From contig CAJOMD010000010.1 of assembly GCA_905235555.1 (NCBI GenBank), positions 1 to 32,615 of the forward strand: 32,615 nt of DNA, given 5' to 3'. The stretch's first letter is position 1; every line of letters begins with the position of its first letter. Source of the stretch: an uncultured Eubacterium sp. Its GTDB lineage: Bacteria > Bacillota > Clostridia > Lachnospirales > Lachnospiraceae. Under the pieces are notes generated by a model. The model did no database searches. It had not been told where the DNA came from and saw only the letters and a list, made by a program, of their open reading frames with translations. The translations under genes were made by a program, and so were the position numbers. Below, one piece after another: positions 9,811 through 18,233 of the stretch.

Positions 9811-10917
9811 ATGATTTGTAAAAGAGTCGCTTGTGCATTATTAAGTGTGGGGATAATTATTCTAATGCTTCCAGTATGTAGTGGTGTGGATGCTAAAGCT
9901 AAAAAGATTAAGCTTAACTATTCATACTACAAGATGACAGGTGGATACACAGTCAAACTCAAGACTCGCTCTGGCATCAAGGTAAAATGGAAAAGTACTA
10001 ACAAGAAAGTTGCCACAGTTTCCAAGAACGGCAAAGTTAAGGGAAGGAAAAAGGGCAAGTGTACTATAATTGCTAGAAGAGGAAAAAGAGTAGGAAAGTG
10101 TAAAATAACTGTCACTAGAAATATGTATATTCCAAACAAGAAGTTTACAAAGACTTCTTTGGATGTTTTGCGTTTGAAACTAGATATTAACAATATTCAG
10201 TATAATAGTGTTGGAGAGAGTTATATTAATAACAAAAAAAGTACATTTACTTTGTCTTTGAAAAATAATAAGAAGAAAGTGACCTGGGGCACGCAAAATA
10301 AGCGCATTGCCACTATTTCAAATAAAGGTTTAATTACCGCAGTTTCACCAGGGTTAACTTATGTTTATGCTAAAGTTGGTAAAACTAAGTATAGAGCTGA
10401 AGTAGATGTCACTGATTTAAAAAATCCAAATAAGATTGAGAATCAAAAAGATGCATATGAGATGCTAAAGAGGATTAACGCTCTTAGGATAAAGAAGAAG
10501 GTAAAACCACTTAAGATTTTGAATCGTTTGATGAGAGCATCTCATCAGAGGGCGAAGGAACTTAAACCAGCCAAAATTGAAGTGAGTGGGTTGGGAATTA
10601 AGTTTGATAAGAATTTTTCCCATAGAAGACCAGATGGTAGATCATTCAGTTCAATCATTCCTGAATTTGATTTACCAACGGCCAGTAGAGTGGGTGAGAA
10701 TATTAGTTTTGTAACAGATACTGTTACACAGAGAGAAGATTTCATGGATTATTGTTTTAAATCTTTTCTTGAATCTAAAGACCATAGAGAAAACATGTTG
10801 AGCAATGATTACAACTACATTGGTATTGGACACGATGATAGTATTCACTTTACTAATTATCATACACATCCATGTATTGCAGTGTTTTGGGAGCAACTAT
10901 TTTACTCTAAATATTAA
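9811..10917 (+). CDS. secreted Ig-like (Big_2) and CAP-domain protein
   Basis: A 368-residue exported protein. The signal peptide runs from Met-Ile-Cys-Lys-Arg through a hydrophobic core to a likely signal peptidase I site after Asp-Ala-Lys-Ala near 29. Two bacterial Ig-like repeats follow (about 30-105 and 125-200), with the pattern Trp-Lys-Ser-Thr-Asn-Lys-Lys-Val-Ala-Thr-Val and, in the second, Thr-Trp-Gly-Thr-Gln-Asn-Lys-Arg-Ile-Ala-Thr-Ile. The C-terminal third (about 215-368) is a CAP (SCP/PR-1) domain: Ser-His-Arg-Arg-Pro-Asp-Gly, Gly-Glu-Asn-Ile, His-Arg-Glu-Asn-Met-Leu, Ile-Gly-Ile-Gly, and a final Trp-Glu-Gln-Leu-Phe. It is very basic in the first half. It probably binds the cell wall or host glycans; the exact role is unknown. 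AAGGAGG precedes the ATG. Confidence 0.85.
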   Translation: MICKRVACALLSVGIIILMLPVCSGVDAKAKKIKLNYSYYKMTGGYTVKLKTRSGIKVKWKSTNKKVATVSKNGKVKGRKKGKCTIIARRGKRVGKCKITVTRNMYIPNKKFTKTSLDVLRLKLDINNIQYNSVGESYINNKKSTFTLSLKNNKKKVTWGTQNKRIATISNKGLITAVSPGLTYVYAKVGKTKYRAEVDVTDLKNPNKIENQKDAYEMLKRINALRIKKKVKPLKILNRLMRASHQRAKELKPAKIEVSGLGIKFDKNFSHRRPDGRSFSSIIPEFDLPTASRVGENISFVTDTVTQREDFMDYCFKSFLESKDHRENMLSNDYNYIGIGHDDSIHFTNYHTHPCIAVFWEQLFYSKY

Positions 10918-10926
10918 GGAGTCATT

Positions 10927-12903
10927 ATGAAAATTACATTAAAAGATGGATCGGTAAAAGAATACTCTGAGGCTATGTCTGTTAAAGACATAGCTTTTGA
11001 TATAGCGCCAGGCTTGGGTAGAGCAGCTTGTGCGGGAGAGGTAGATGGTGAAGTAGTAGATTTAAGAACCACCATAGATAAAGACTGTAAATTGAATATT
11101 TTAACTTTCAAAGATGACGAAGGTAAAAAAGCTTATAGACATACTGCTAGTCATATTTTGGCGGAGGCTGTTAAGCGTCTTTATCCTGATACTAAGTTAG
11201 CCATAGGACCAGCTACTGATACAGGCTTTTATTATGATTTTGAGCACGAGCCATTTACCCGTGATGATTTAGATGCTATAGAAGCAGAAATGAAGAAGAT
11301 TATAAAAGAGGGTGCAGAGATTAAGAGATTTACTTTGCCTCGCGAAGATGCTATTAAATATATGGTTGACAGAAAAGAGGACTACAAGGTAGAACTTATT
11401 CAGGACTTGCCTGAGGATTCTATCATTTCATTCTATAGTCAGGGAGAGAAGTTTGTAGACCTTTGTGCCGGACCACATCTTATGAGCACAAAGCCTATTA
11501 AAGCGTTCAAACTTATCTCGTCATCTATGGCTTACTGGAGAGGCGACGAAAACAAAGCTAGACTACAAAGAATTTATGGTACAGCTTTTGATGATAAAAA
11601 AGAATTGGCAGCTTATCTTGAGTCATTAGAAGAGGCGAAGAGAAGAGATCACAATAGACTTGGTCGCGAGATGGGTCTATTTACAACAGTAGACGTTATA
11701 GGTCAGGGTCTTCCATTGTTCACCCCTAAGGGCACAAAAATGATTATGAAACTTCAAAGATGGATTGAAGATTTAGAGGACAATGAGTGGGGTTATCAGC
11801 GTACACGCACACCTCTAATGGCAAAGAATGATTTATTTAAGATTTCAGGTCATTGGGACCACTACAAAGAGTCGATGTTTGTACTAGGCGATGAGGAAAC
11901 AGACGATGAAGTTTTGACGCTTCGTCCTATGACTTGTCCATTCCAGTATTACATTTATAAGAGTGAGCAAAGATCATACAGAGATTTACCTATTAGATAT
12001 TCTGAGACATCAACACTCTTTAGAAATGAAGATTCTGGAGAGATGCATGGTTTAACACGTGTTCGCCAGTTTACAATTACAGAGGCACACTTAATGATTA
12101 GACCTGATCAGGTTAAGCAGGAATTAACTAGATGTCTTGAACTAGTGGATTATGTATTTAATGTGCTAGGTGTACAGGATGATGTTAGATATAGATTGTC
12201 AAAGTGGGACCCAGATAATAGAGAAAAATATTTGGGTGATGATGAATATTGGAATCACTCACAAGGTGTACTTAGAGACTTGCTTGTAGATAAAGGAGTA
12301 GAGTTTACTGAGGAAGACGGTGAAGCTGCTTTTTACGGTCCTAAGATTGATATTCAGGCTGACAATGTCTACGGCAAAGAAGACACAATGGTAACCATAC
12401 AGCTTGATAACGCGATTGCTGAAAAAATGGATATGTACTATATAGATGAGAATGGTGATAAGAAGAGACCTTACATCATTCACAGAACATCAATGGGATG
12501 TTATGAGAGAACTTTGGCGTGGTTGATTGAACACTATGCTGGTAAGTTCCCTACATGGCTATGTCCTGAGCAGGTTAGAATACTTCCAATTTCGGACAAG
12601 TACGAAGACTATGCTAGAGATGTGGAAGCCAAACTTAAGAAGGCTGGTGTAGATGTAACAGTTGATAATAGGTCTGAAAAAATTGGTTATAAGATTCGTG
12701 AAGCTAGACTTAACAGGCTTCCATATATGTTAGTTGTTGGTGAGCAAGAGCAGACTGATGGTACAGTATCAGTTAGAAGCAGATTTGCCGGCGACGAAGG
12801 AGTAAAACCATTAGTTGAATTTATTTCCCAGATTACTAAGGAAATCGAGACTAAAGAGATAAGAGAAGAACTACCTGAAGAGGAGAAAAACCAGGGTAAA
12901 TAA
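10927..12903 (+). CDS. thrS: threonyl-tRNA synthetase
   Basis: A 658-residue ThrRS with the full domain set: TGS (about 1-62), the editing/second additional domain with His-Thr-Ala-Ser-His (about 72-76) and Asp-Leu-Cys-Ala-Gly-Pro-His (about 179-185), the class II catalytic core (about 240-540) with motif 2 near Arg-Asn-Glu-Asp-Ser-Gly and motif 3 near Gly-Cys-Tyr-Glu-Arg, and the C-terminal anticodon-binding domain (about 550-640). The editing site normally has Arg-Gly-Pro-His; the Ala-Gly-Pro-His variant is seen in some Clostridia. The ATG follows AAGGAGT and lies 9 bp after the CAP gene. No T-box leader is present, so it is not controlled by a tRNA-sensing riboswitch immediately upstream. 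Confidence 0.98.
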   Translation: MKITLKDGSVKEYSEAMSVKDIAFDIAPGLGRAACAGEVDGEVVDLRTTIDKDCKLNILTFKDDEGKKAYRHTASHILAEAVKRLYPDTKLAIGPATDTGFYYDFEHEPFTRDDLDAIEAEMKKIIKEGAEIKRFTLPREDAIKYMVDRKEDYKVELIQDLPEDSIISFYSQGEKFVDLCAGPHLMSTKPIKAFKLISSSMAYWRGDENKARLQRIYGTAFDDKKELAAYLESLEEAKRRDHNRLGREMGLFTTVDVIGQGLPLFTPKGTKMIMKLQRWIEDLEDNEWGYQRTRTPLMAKNDLFKISGHWDHYKESMFVLGDEETDDEVLTLRPMTCPFQYYIYKSEQRSYRDLPIRYSETSTLFRNEDSGEMHGLTRVRQFTITEAHLMIRPDQVKQELTRCLELVDYVFNVLGVQDDVRYRLSKWDPDNREKYLGDDEYWNHSQGVLRDLLVDKGVEFTEEDGEAAFYGPKIDIQADNVYGKEDTMVTIQLDNAIAEKMDMYYIDENGDKKRPYIIHRTSMGCYERTLAWLIEHYAGKFPTWLCPEQVRILPISDKYEDYARDVEAKLKKAGVDVTVDNRSEKIGYKIREARLNRLPYMLVVGEQEQTDGTVSVRSRFAGDEGVKPLVEFISQITKEIETKEIREELPEEEKNQGK

Positions 12904-12916
12904 ATCCTAAAAATGT

Positions 12917-12945
12917 TTGACAAGAGCCAGCAATAATGGTATATT
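12917..12945 (+). promoter_or_regulatory. infC-rpmI-rplT promoter
   Basis: A consensus -35 TTGACA (12917-12922), a 17-bp spacer and -10 TATATT (12940-12945), with TG at 12937-12938 making it an extended -10. This is the strongest promoter in the window. Transcription should begin near 12952, at the start of the L20-type leader. Confidence 0.88.
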
Positions 12946-12951
12946 ATTACA

Positions 12952-13087
12952 CGTTGTTAAAGAGAAGCAGAGTATTCCACTCTCACCCAGACACGAGGAG
13001 TGATTCGAGGTTCATACTTTTTAAACACTTAGTAGGTGTTTTGAGTTGTTATTTATGTGGATAATCTCTGCGATTATCCACTTTTTT
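12952..13087 (+). ncRNA. ribosomal protein L20 leader (attenuator) of the infC operon
   Basis: The stretch between the promoter and infC has the layout of the Firmicutes L20 leader. It has a 5' segment with GCAGAG (12967-12972) and CTCTCACCC, a middle part with GGTTCATACTTTTT, and a strong intrinsic terminator. The loop and stem edge of that terminator carry CTCTGC (13066-13071), exactly complementary to the 5' GCAGAG, suggesting a long-range or antiterminator pairing. In the known system, excess L20 binds the leader and promotes termination, so rplT represses its own operon. The assignment rests on position, the sequence pattern and the pairing; I could not run a covariance search. Confidence 0.85.
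13057..13087 (+). terminator. attenuator terminator in the L20 leader
   Basis: A perfect 10-bp stem, GTGGATAATC (13057-13066) with GATTATCCAC (13072-13081), a 5-nt loop TCTGC and six T. It lies upstream of infC, so it works as a conditional terminator. Confidence 0.92.
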
Positions 13088-13125
13088 ATTTGTAAAAAAG
13101 GAAACTAATTTGGAGGTGCATTACA

Positions 13126-13632
13126 ATTAACAAAGTACAGATTAACGAGCAAATCAGAGATGACGAAGTTCGCGTGATTGGTTCAGACGGTGAACAAGTT
13201 GGCGTTATGTCGGCAAGAGAAGCGCAAGCATTGGCTTACGATGAAGATCTTGATTTGATTAAGATTTCACCTAAAGCAAACCCACCTGTTTGTAAAATCA
13301 TGGATTATGGAAAGTTCAAATATGAACAGCAGAAAAAAGAAAAAGAAGCTAAGAAGAAACAACATGTAGTTGAGACTAAAGAAATTAGGCTTTCACCTAA
13401 TGTAGAAATCCACGATATGAAGACTAAGGCTAACAATGCTAGGAAGTTCTTAGAGAAAGGTGATAAAGTTAAAGTCACACTTAGATTTAGAGGTCGTGAG
13501 ATGGCTCATATTAGCAGTAATGCGCACGTTCTTGATGAGTTTGCGGAATTGTTAGAAGACATAGCAGAAATCACCAAGAAACCAAAACTTGAAGGTAGAA
13601 ACATGACTATGTTTTTAGAGAAGAAGCGCTAA
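13126..13632 (+). CDS. infC: translation initiation factor IF-3 (AUU start)
   Basis: IF-3, which binds the 30S subunit, blocks premature 50S joining and checks start-codon identity. An in-frame GTG at 13174 would cut off the conserved N-terminus. Reading upstream in frame gives Asn-Lys-Val-Gln-Ile-Asn-Glu-Gln-Ile-Arg-Asp-Asp-Glu-Val-Arg, the family N-terminus, preceded by ATT at 13126 and GGAGGT at 13112-13117 with 8-nt spacing. No ATG, GTG or TTG is available there. I therefore call an AUU start and a 168-residue protein, the normal length. AUU starts of infC are known from other bacteria and allow self-repression by the factor that rejects non-standard starts. The C-terminal domain with Lys-Val-Thr-Leu-Arg-Phe-Arg-Gly-Arg-Glu is intact. 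Confidence 0.95.
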   Translation: MNKVQINEQIRDDEVRVIGSDGEQVGVMSAREAQALAYDEDLDLIKISPKANPPVCKIMDYGKFKYEQQKKEKEAKKKQHVVETKEIRLSPNVEIHDMKTKANNARKFLEKGDKVKVTLRFRGREMAHISSNAHVLDEFAELLEDIAEITKKPKLEGRNMTMFLEKKR

Positions 13633-13659
13633 AGCGCAAAATATTAGGAGGGAATAATT

Positions 13660-13857
13660 ATGCCAAAGATTAAAACAAACAGAGCAGCTGCCAAGAGATT
13701 TAAAAAGACAGGCACTGGAAAATTAAAAAGAAACAAAGCTTATAAGTCACATATTTTGACTAAGAAGTCAGCTAAGAGAAAACGTAACCTACGTAAGGCT
13801 ACTACAGCTGATAAGACAAACGAAAAAAATATGAAGAAGATATTACCATATCTATAA
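13660..13857 (+). CDS. rpmI: 50S ribosomal protein L35
   Basis: A 65-residue, very basic L35 of normal length. It begins [14 protein letters not shown] and contains [15 protein letters not shown]. AGGAGG precedes the ATG. It sits between infC and rplT, the standard order, and is under the same L20-type leader. Confidence 0.98.
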   Translation: MPKIKTNRAAAKRFKKTGTGKLKRNKAYKSHILTKKSAKRKRNLRKATTADKTNEKNMKKILPYL

Positions 13858-13880
13858 TCTGAAGTTAGGAGGAAATTAAA

Positions 13881-14237
13881 ATGGCAAGAGTTAAAGGCGG
13901 ATATAACGCAAAGAAAAAACATAAAAGAGTTTTGAAACTAGCTAAAGGTTATAGAGGAGCTAGATCAAAACAGTATAGAGTTGCTAAGCAGTCAGTAATG
14001 AGAGCTTTAGCCACATCATATGCAGGAAGAAAAGAAAGAAAAAGACAGTTTAGACAACTATGGATTGCAAGAATTAATGCTGCATCAAGAATCAACGGAC
14101 TATCATACAGCAAGTTCATGTACGGACTAAAGAAGGCTGATATTGATATCAATAGAAAGATGTTAGCAGATATGGCTGTAAATGATGCTGATGGATTTGC
14201 AAAGTTAGTAGAAGTTGCAAAGGAAAACATTCAGTAA
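13881..14237 (+). CDS. rplT: 50S ribosomal protein L20
   Basis: A 118-residue L20 of normal length. It starts [10 protein letters not shown], with the long basic helix rich in Arg/Lys (about 12-60) that threads into 23S rRNA and a compact C-terminal domain (about 60-118) beginning Leu-Trp-Ile-Ala-Arg-Ile-Asn-Ala-Ala. L20 is an early assembly protein and the likely repressor of its own operon through the leader at 12952-13087. AGGAGG precedes the ATG, and a strong terminator follows 6 bp after the stop. Confidence 0.98.
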   Translation: MARVKGGYNAKKKHKRVLKLAKGYRGARSKQYRVAKQSVMRALATSYAGRKERKRQFRQLWIARINAASRINGLSYSKFMYGLKKADIDINRKMLADMAVNDADGFAKLVEVAKENIQ

Positions 14238-14243
14238 TTTTTA

Positions 14244-14274
14244 GGGACACAAAATATTTTTTTGTGTCCTTTTT
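14244..14274 (+). terminator. rplT operon terminator
   Basis: A stem GGACACAAAA (14245-14254) with TTTTGTGTCC (14260-14269), a 5-nt loop and a run of five T. It ends the infC-rpmI-rplT unit. Confidence 0.92.
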
Positions 14275-14324
14275 ATTTCACAAAATATACATATTTTTGA
14301 ATAAAATGATATATAGTGTGAAAT
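14275..14324 (+). promoter_or_regulatory. candidate promoter/operator region of the ABC operon
   Basis: An 8-bp inverted repeat, ATTTCACA (14275-14282) and TGTGAAAT (14317-14324), flanks an AT-rich stretch with an extended -10-like TG-A-TATATA (14307-14315). The -35 is poor. The arms could bind a dimeric repressor or form a long-loop hairpin. The arrangement is seen directly; its role is a guess. Confidence 0.35.
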
Positions 14325-14349
14325 ATAAATATGAGACGGAGGAAAGAAA

Positions 14350-15426
14350 ATGGGCGTAATACAGATTGAAAATCTAGTAAAAAAGTATGGCGCTAATGTG
14401 GCAGTAGATGGCCTCAAGCTTAATATTGAGGGAGGCAAAGTATATGGTTTTCTTGGACCAAATGGTGCAGGAAAGTCCACAACTATGAATATTATTACAG
14501 GCTACATAGGTGCAACTAGCGGAACTGTAAAAGTGAATGGTTTCGATATATTAAAAGAGAGTAAGCAGGCAAAAGCTTCAGTTGGCTATTTGCCGGAGCA
14601 ACCACCGCTATACAATGAGATGACAGTAGAGGAATACTTGAAGTTCGTAGCTGAGCTAAAACAGATTCCTAAAAGCGAAAGAAAAACTGCCATTAATGCT
14701 GCGGTGGAAAAAACTGGTATTAAAGAAGTATATGGAAGATTAATTAGAAATCTTTCTAAAGGTTATAAGCAAAGGGTTGGTATTGCTCAAGCTATAGTTG
14801 ATATGCCTGAGATTATTATTTTGGATGAGCCTACAGTAGGCCTTGATCCAAAACAGATAGTTGAGATTAGAGAGTTAATCAAATCTTTGGGTGAAGACCA
14901 TACAGTAATACTAAGTTCACACTTGCTACCAGAGGTTAGTGAAGTGTGCGATTACATTTATGTGATTTCTCAAGGTAAGTTAGTGGCAGAAGGAACCGAG
15001 GCAGAACTATCTAAAGATATAGTTAAAGAAAATATATTAGAGGTGACTATCCAAGGCGATAAAGATATAGTAGAGTCTCTTGTTAAAGATTTGGATTTAG
15101 TTACAGATTACAATTTAAAAGAAACTGCTGAGGGCATTATCCTTACAGTTAAGACAGATTCTGACTCAGATATTCGATCCAGTCTATTTGCAATCTGTGC
15201 TTCAAAGGGACTTCCAATTGTTGGAATGAATTATAAAGAGAGTTCTTTGGAGGATGTATTCCTTGAGATTACAGAGGACTACAAGGCTCCTGAAAAGAAA
15301 TCGAAGAAAAAAGGCAATGTAGATGTGGAAGTAACAGAAACCATTTTAGAAACTGAAGATGGTGAAGTGACAGAAACAGTGACAGTAATAGAAGAGGAGG
15401 TGAGTGAAGATGAAAGCGATCTATAA
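14350..15426 (+). CDS. ABC exporter ATPase (GldA-like)
   Basis: A 358-residue ATP-binding subunit of an ABC-2 type exporter. Walker A Gly-Pro-Asn-Gly-Ala-Gly-Lys-Ser-Thr is at 36-44, the signature Leu-Ser-Lys-Gly-Tyr-Lys-Gln-Arg-Val-Gly near 135-144, Walker B Ile-Ile-Ile-Leu-Asp-Glu-Pro-Thr near 154-161, and the switch His in Leu-Ser-Ser-His near 186. The usual length is about 300-310; the extra C-terminal 45 residues are very acidic (Glu, Asp, Thr, Val) and unlike the catalytic part, perhaps an interaction tail. GGAGG precedes the ATG. The next gene starts within its 3' end, so the subunits are translationally coupled. The cargo is unknown. Confidence 0.93.
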   Translation: MGVIQIENLVKKYGANVAVDGLKLNIEGGKVYGFLGPNGAGKSTTMNIITGYIGATSGTVKVNGFDILKESKQAKASVGYLPEQPPLYNEMTVEEYLKFVAELKQIPKSERKTAINAAVEKTGIKEVYGRLIRNLSKGYKQRVGIAQAIVDMPEIIILDEPTVGLDPKQIVEIRELIKSLGEDHTVILSSHLLPEVSEVCDYIYVISQGKLVAEGTEAELSKDIVKENILEVTIQGDKDIVESLVKDLDLVTDYNLKETAEGIILTVKTDSDSDIRSSLFAICASKGLPIVGMNYKESSLEDVFLEITEDYKAPEKKSKKKGNVDVEVTETILETEDGEVTETVTVIEEEVSEDESDL

Positions 15427-17647
15427 GAGAGAATTAAAATCATATTTTTCATCAGTAATTGGTTGCATCTTTATTGCAGCTTCAATACTCATTTCCGCAA
15501 TATTCTTTGTACTATATAACATGATGCAAGGATATCCAAACATGGAACCACCTGTATTCTATGGTGCAATGGGTCTTGCACTTTTTGTACCAATTTTAAC
15601 AATGAAGGTGATGGCAGATGAGAGACGCCAAAAGACTGACCAGTTAATTTTAACTTCACCAGTATCATTATTTAAGGTAGTGCTCGGAAAGTATTTGGCA
15701 TTACTTACAATATTTGCAATTCCAGTGCTAGTTATGTGTACATATCCATTGATTCTATCAATTTTTGGAACAGTGTCATTTAAATTAGCATACACTACTA
15801 TATTAGGATTTTTCCTATATGGTGCAGCATTGATTGCCATTGGCGTGTTCATTTCATCGATCACAGAAATGCAAATCATTGCAGCTATTATAGGTGTAGT
15901 AGTGATGTTCTTAGGATTCTTTATGAGCACAATCACTAACTTAATTTCTCAAGGTGGAAATGTAATTACAGATATTTTGAGTGTGTTCGATACAATGTCA
16001 CCGCTTAATAATATAATGGCGGGACAAATAACTCTAAGCAATGTTGTCTACTATGTATCAATTATTGTTTTGTTCTTGTTCCTTACATGTCAGTCGGTTC
16101 AAAAGCGCAGATGGAGTGTATCAAAGAATACAATTGGGACAGGCGTGTTCAGTGGGGCAACAATTGCTGTAGTTTTAGTACTAGTAGTATTTGTTAATTT
16201 GCTTGCAAGTGTTGTTACAAAGAATGTACCGGCTGCTACAGTTGATACCACACAGGAAAAAGTATATTCAATTTCAAATAAAACAGAAAAGATGTTAAGT
16301 AAACTTGATAAGGACATTGAAATTTATGTGATGTCATCAAAAGGTGCAATGCAAAAAGATATTTATAAGGACTATATATATAAAACATTGCAAAGATATG
16401 AAGCAGCATCTAGTCATATCAATGTTGAATTTAAAGACACTAAACAAAATCCAAACTTCTATAAAGAATATACAGAACAAAGTCCAACAGAAGGAAGTTT
16501 GATTGTACTTAATAAAAAGAATAAGAAGTCAAAAGTAATTGATTATCAAGATATGTTTGTTATGGATCAGCAGGCTGCTATGTATGGACAACAGTCTCAA
16601 CCTACAGCATTTGACGCTGAAGGACAGATTGATAGCGCTATCACATATGTTCAGTCAGATGAACTATATACTATTTACCAGGTAGAGGGACACAAAGAAA
16701 CAGCGGATGCTCAAGCACTCGGAACAATAGAAAACATGACAGAAATTATCAAGAAGCATAATGGCCAGATTAAGACTATCAATCTTAACACAAAGAAAGG
16801 TCAAGAAGAATTGATCACAGATAAATGTGCAGTCCTATTGATAATGGGACCTCAGAAAGACTATACAAAGAGCGAGGCTAGCCTTGTTAAAAAATATCTA
16901 GAAGAAGGCGGAAAAGTAATTGCTGGACTAGAGGCAGCAAACTCATTTGCTGAAGACAAACCTAATTTCTATTCTATTTTTGAGGCTTATAACATTAAGG
17001 TTCAAAAGGGTATAGTGGCAGAAAACGATTCGAATTGTTATATGCCTATGCAGATGGATGGATCTGGTGGACCATTATTTGCAATGGCAGAAGGCAAAGA
17101 GGGATTTGCTGATGGCATCTCTGGACCAGTACTTTCAATTTACAGTATTGGACTAACAAAGAATGACAAGAAGAATGAAGATATAGTTTATTCATCACTT
17201 GCCCCATCATCAGACAAGGCAGTATTAAAAACTGACCCTAACCATGCTAAGAAGAGTACAAAGGAGAAAGGCGATGTAAGTGGACCATTTGACTTTGTAG
17301 TATCTGTAGAGAAAAATGTGGCAGCTACTGAGGCTTCAAGCGTGGGAACTGATAAAGCAAATAATAAGCAAGCAGAAATGCTAGTTTACTCATCAGTTTA
17401 TTCATTGTCTGATAGTATTGATGCAATGGCATCAAATGCTAATACAGAAGTGTTGAGCAATGCCCTTGACAAATATATTGATACTGATGTGGAAACAGTA
17501 ACTGTTCCAAAGAAGAACTTACAGGTACAGCCACTTACAGTATCTAATATGGCAGTAAGAATATGCATGATAATATTTGTAATTGCACTACCAATTTTAA
17601 TCTTAGGGCTTGGTATTATTACATGGGCTGTAAGGAGAAAGAAATAA
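15410..17647 (+). CDS. GldF-GldG-like fusion: ABC-2 permease joined to extracytoplasmic domain
   Basis: A 745-residue fusion. Residues 1 to about 235 are an ABC-2 permease with roughly six membrane spans, starting Lys-Arg-Glu-Leu-Lys-Ser-Tyr-Phe. After a further membrane span (about 245-268) comes a large outside domain (about 270-715) of the GldG/DUF4350 type, rich in Lys and Asp, with Val-Glu-Gly-His-Lys-Glu near 425 and Tyr-Leu-Glu-Glu-Gly-Gly-Lys-Val near 495. A final membrane span lies near 720-740, followed by Arg-Arg-Lys-Lys. In Bacteroidetes the two parts are separate proteins of the Gld ABC system; here they are one chain. I chose ATG 15410 over the in-frame GTG 15404 because GAGGAGGT ends at 15401. 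No gliding role can be assumed in a Firmicute. Confidence 0.85.
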   Translation: MKAIYKRELKSYFSSVIGCIFIAASILISAIFFVLYNMMQGYPNMEPPVFYGAMGLALFVPILTMKVMADERRQKTDQLILTSPVSLFKVVLGKYLALLTIFAIPVLVMCTYPLILSIFGTVSFKLAYTTILGFFLYGAALIAIGVFISSITEMQIIAAIIGVVVMFLGFFMSTITNLISQGGNVITDILSVFDTMSPLNNIMAGQITLSNVVYYVSIIVLFLFLTCQSVQKRRWSVSKNTIGTGVFSGATIAVVLVLVVFVNLLASVVTKNVPAATVDTTQEKVYSISNKTEKMLSKLDKDIEIYVMSSKGAMQKDIYKDYIYKTLQRYEAASSHINVEFKDTKQNPNFYKEYTEQSPTEGSLIVLNKKNKKSKVIDYQDMFVMDQQAAMYGQQSQPTAFDAEGQIDSAITYVQSDELYTIYQVEGHKETADAQALGTIENMTEIIKKHNGQIKTINLNTKKGQEELITDKCAVLLIMGPQKDYTKSEASLVKKYLEEGGKVIAGLEAANSFAEDKPNFYSIFEAYNIKVQKGIVAENDSNCYMPMQMDGSGGPLFAMAEGKEGFADGISGPVLSIYSIGLTKNDKKNEDIVYSSLAPSSDKAVLKTDPNHAKKSTKEKGDVSGPFDFVVSVEKNVAATEASSVGTDKANNKQAEMLVYSSVYSLSDSIDAMASNANTEVLSNALDKYIDTDVETVTVPKKNLQVQPLTVSNMAVRICMIIFVIALPILILGLGIITWAVRRKK

Positions 17648-18231
17648 TGAAAAAAAGTCAAATTATTACACTAGTTGTTCTTGTGGTAATCCTTGGAGTC
17701 TGTATTGCTGGTTACTTTGTGGGCAAACAATACTTTGCAGACAAAGAGAAAAAAGAAGAGGCTGCAAAGACCACTACAGCTTTAAAAATTGATACGAGTA
17801 AAGTGACAGGAGTAGCTTACACTTACAATGGAAAAACATTTACTATTGGCAAGGTTGAAGACATTTGGACTAATGTGGATGACCCAAAGATGAAACTTCG
17901 TCAAACAGATGTCGGAACAATGATTGCATCACTTAAAGAGATAAAAGCAGACACTAAAATCAAAAATCCAAAAGACATTAGTCAATATGGATTTACCAAG
18001 ACAAAGAAAGGTATTAAACCACAGACTCAAGAAATATATGTCACAACACAAGGCAATAAATATTATGATATATTTGTTGGCTCTCCAAACCCATATAATC
18101 AATCTTCGTATTATGTAATGATTAAGGGTGATAATAATGTATATTTGGTAGACGGTGGTTTTACCGCAGAGTATAGCAAGACATTAAATGAACTAGAGCA
18201 GGAGAGTGCCACAGCTAATGTAAATCAATAA
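17647..18231 (+). CDS. DUF4340-like membrane-anchored protein of the ABC operon
   Basis: A 194-residue protein with one N-terminal membrane anchor (about 5-28) and an extracytoplasmic domain resembling DUF4340: short beta-strands, Tyr-Asn-Gly-Lys-Thr-Phe-Thr-Ile (about 59-66), Trp-Thr-Asn near 74, and a Gly-Ser-Pro-Asn-Pro-Tyr stretch near 151. DUF4340 proteins commonly follow GldG-like genes, as here. The ATG shares its A with the stop of the fusion gene (TAATG), and GGAG lies upstream; an in-frame start at 17563 would run back through the fusion gene and is rejected. It probably works as an accessory subunit of the exporter. The family is shorter here than the usual multi-repeat forms. Confidence 0.78.
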   Translation: MKKSQIITLVVLVVILGVCIAGYFVGKQYFADKEKKEEAAKTTTALKIDTSKVTGVAYTYNGKTFTIGKVEDIWTNVDDPKMKLRQTDVGTMIASLKEIKADTKIKNPKDISQYGFTKTKKGIKPQTQEIYVTTQGNKYYDIFVGSPNPYNQSSYYVMIKGDNNVYLVDGGFTAEYSKTLNELEQESATANVNQ

Positions 18232-18233
18232 AT

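Noticed and set aside
10900..10930. T-box riboswitch ahead of thrS
   Set aside because: Only 9 bp separate thrS from the preceding gene and no T-box sequence is present.
13174..13632. GTG start of infC
   Set aside because: It would remove the conserved first 16 residues; AUU at 13126 with GGAGGT fits the family.
15559..15936. A 125-residue minus-strand ORF opposite the exporter permease
   Set aside because: It is a shadow of a conserved membrane domain, without a start signal.
17563..17646. Longer N-terminus for the DUF4340-like protein
   Set aside because: It would overlap the end of the fusion gene; ATG 17647 gives a normal membrane anchor and has a ribosome binding site.
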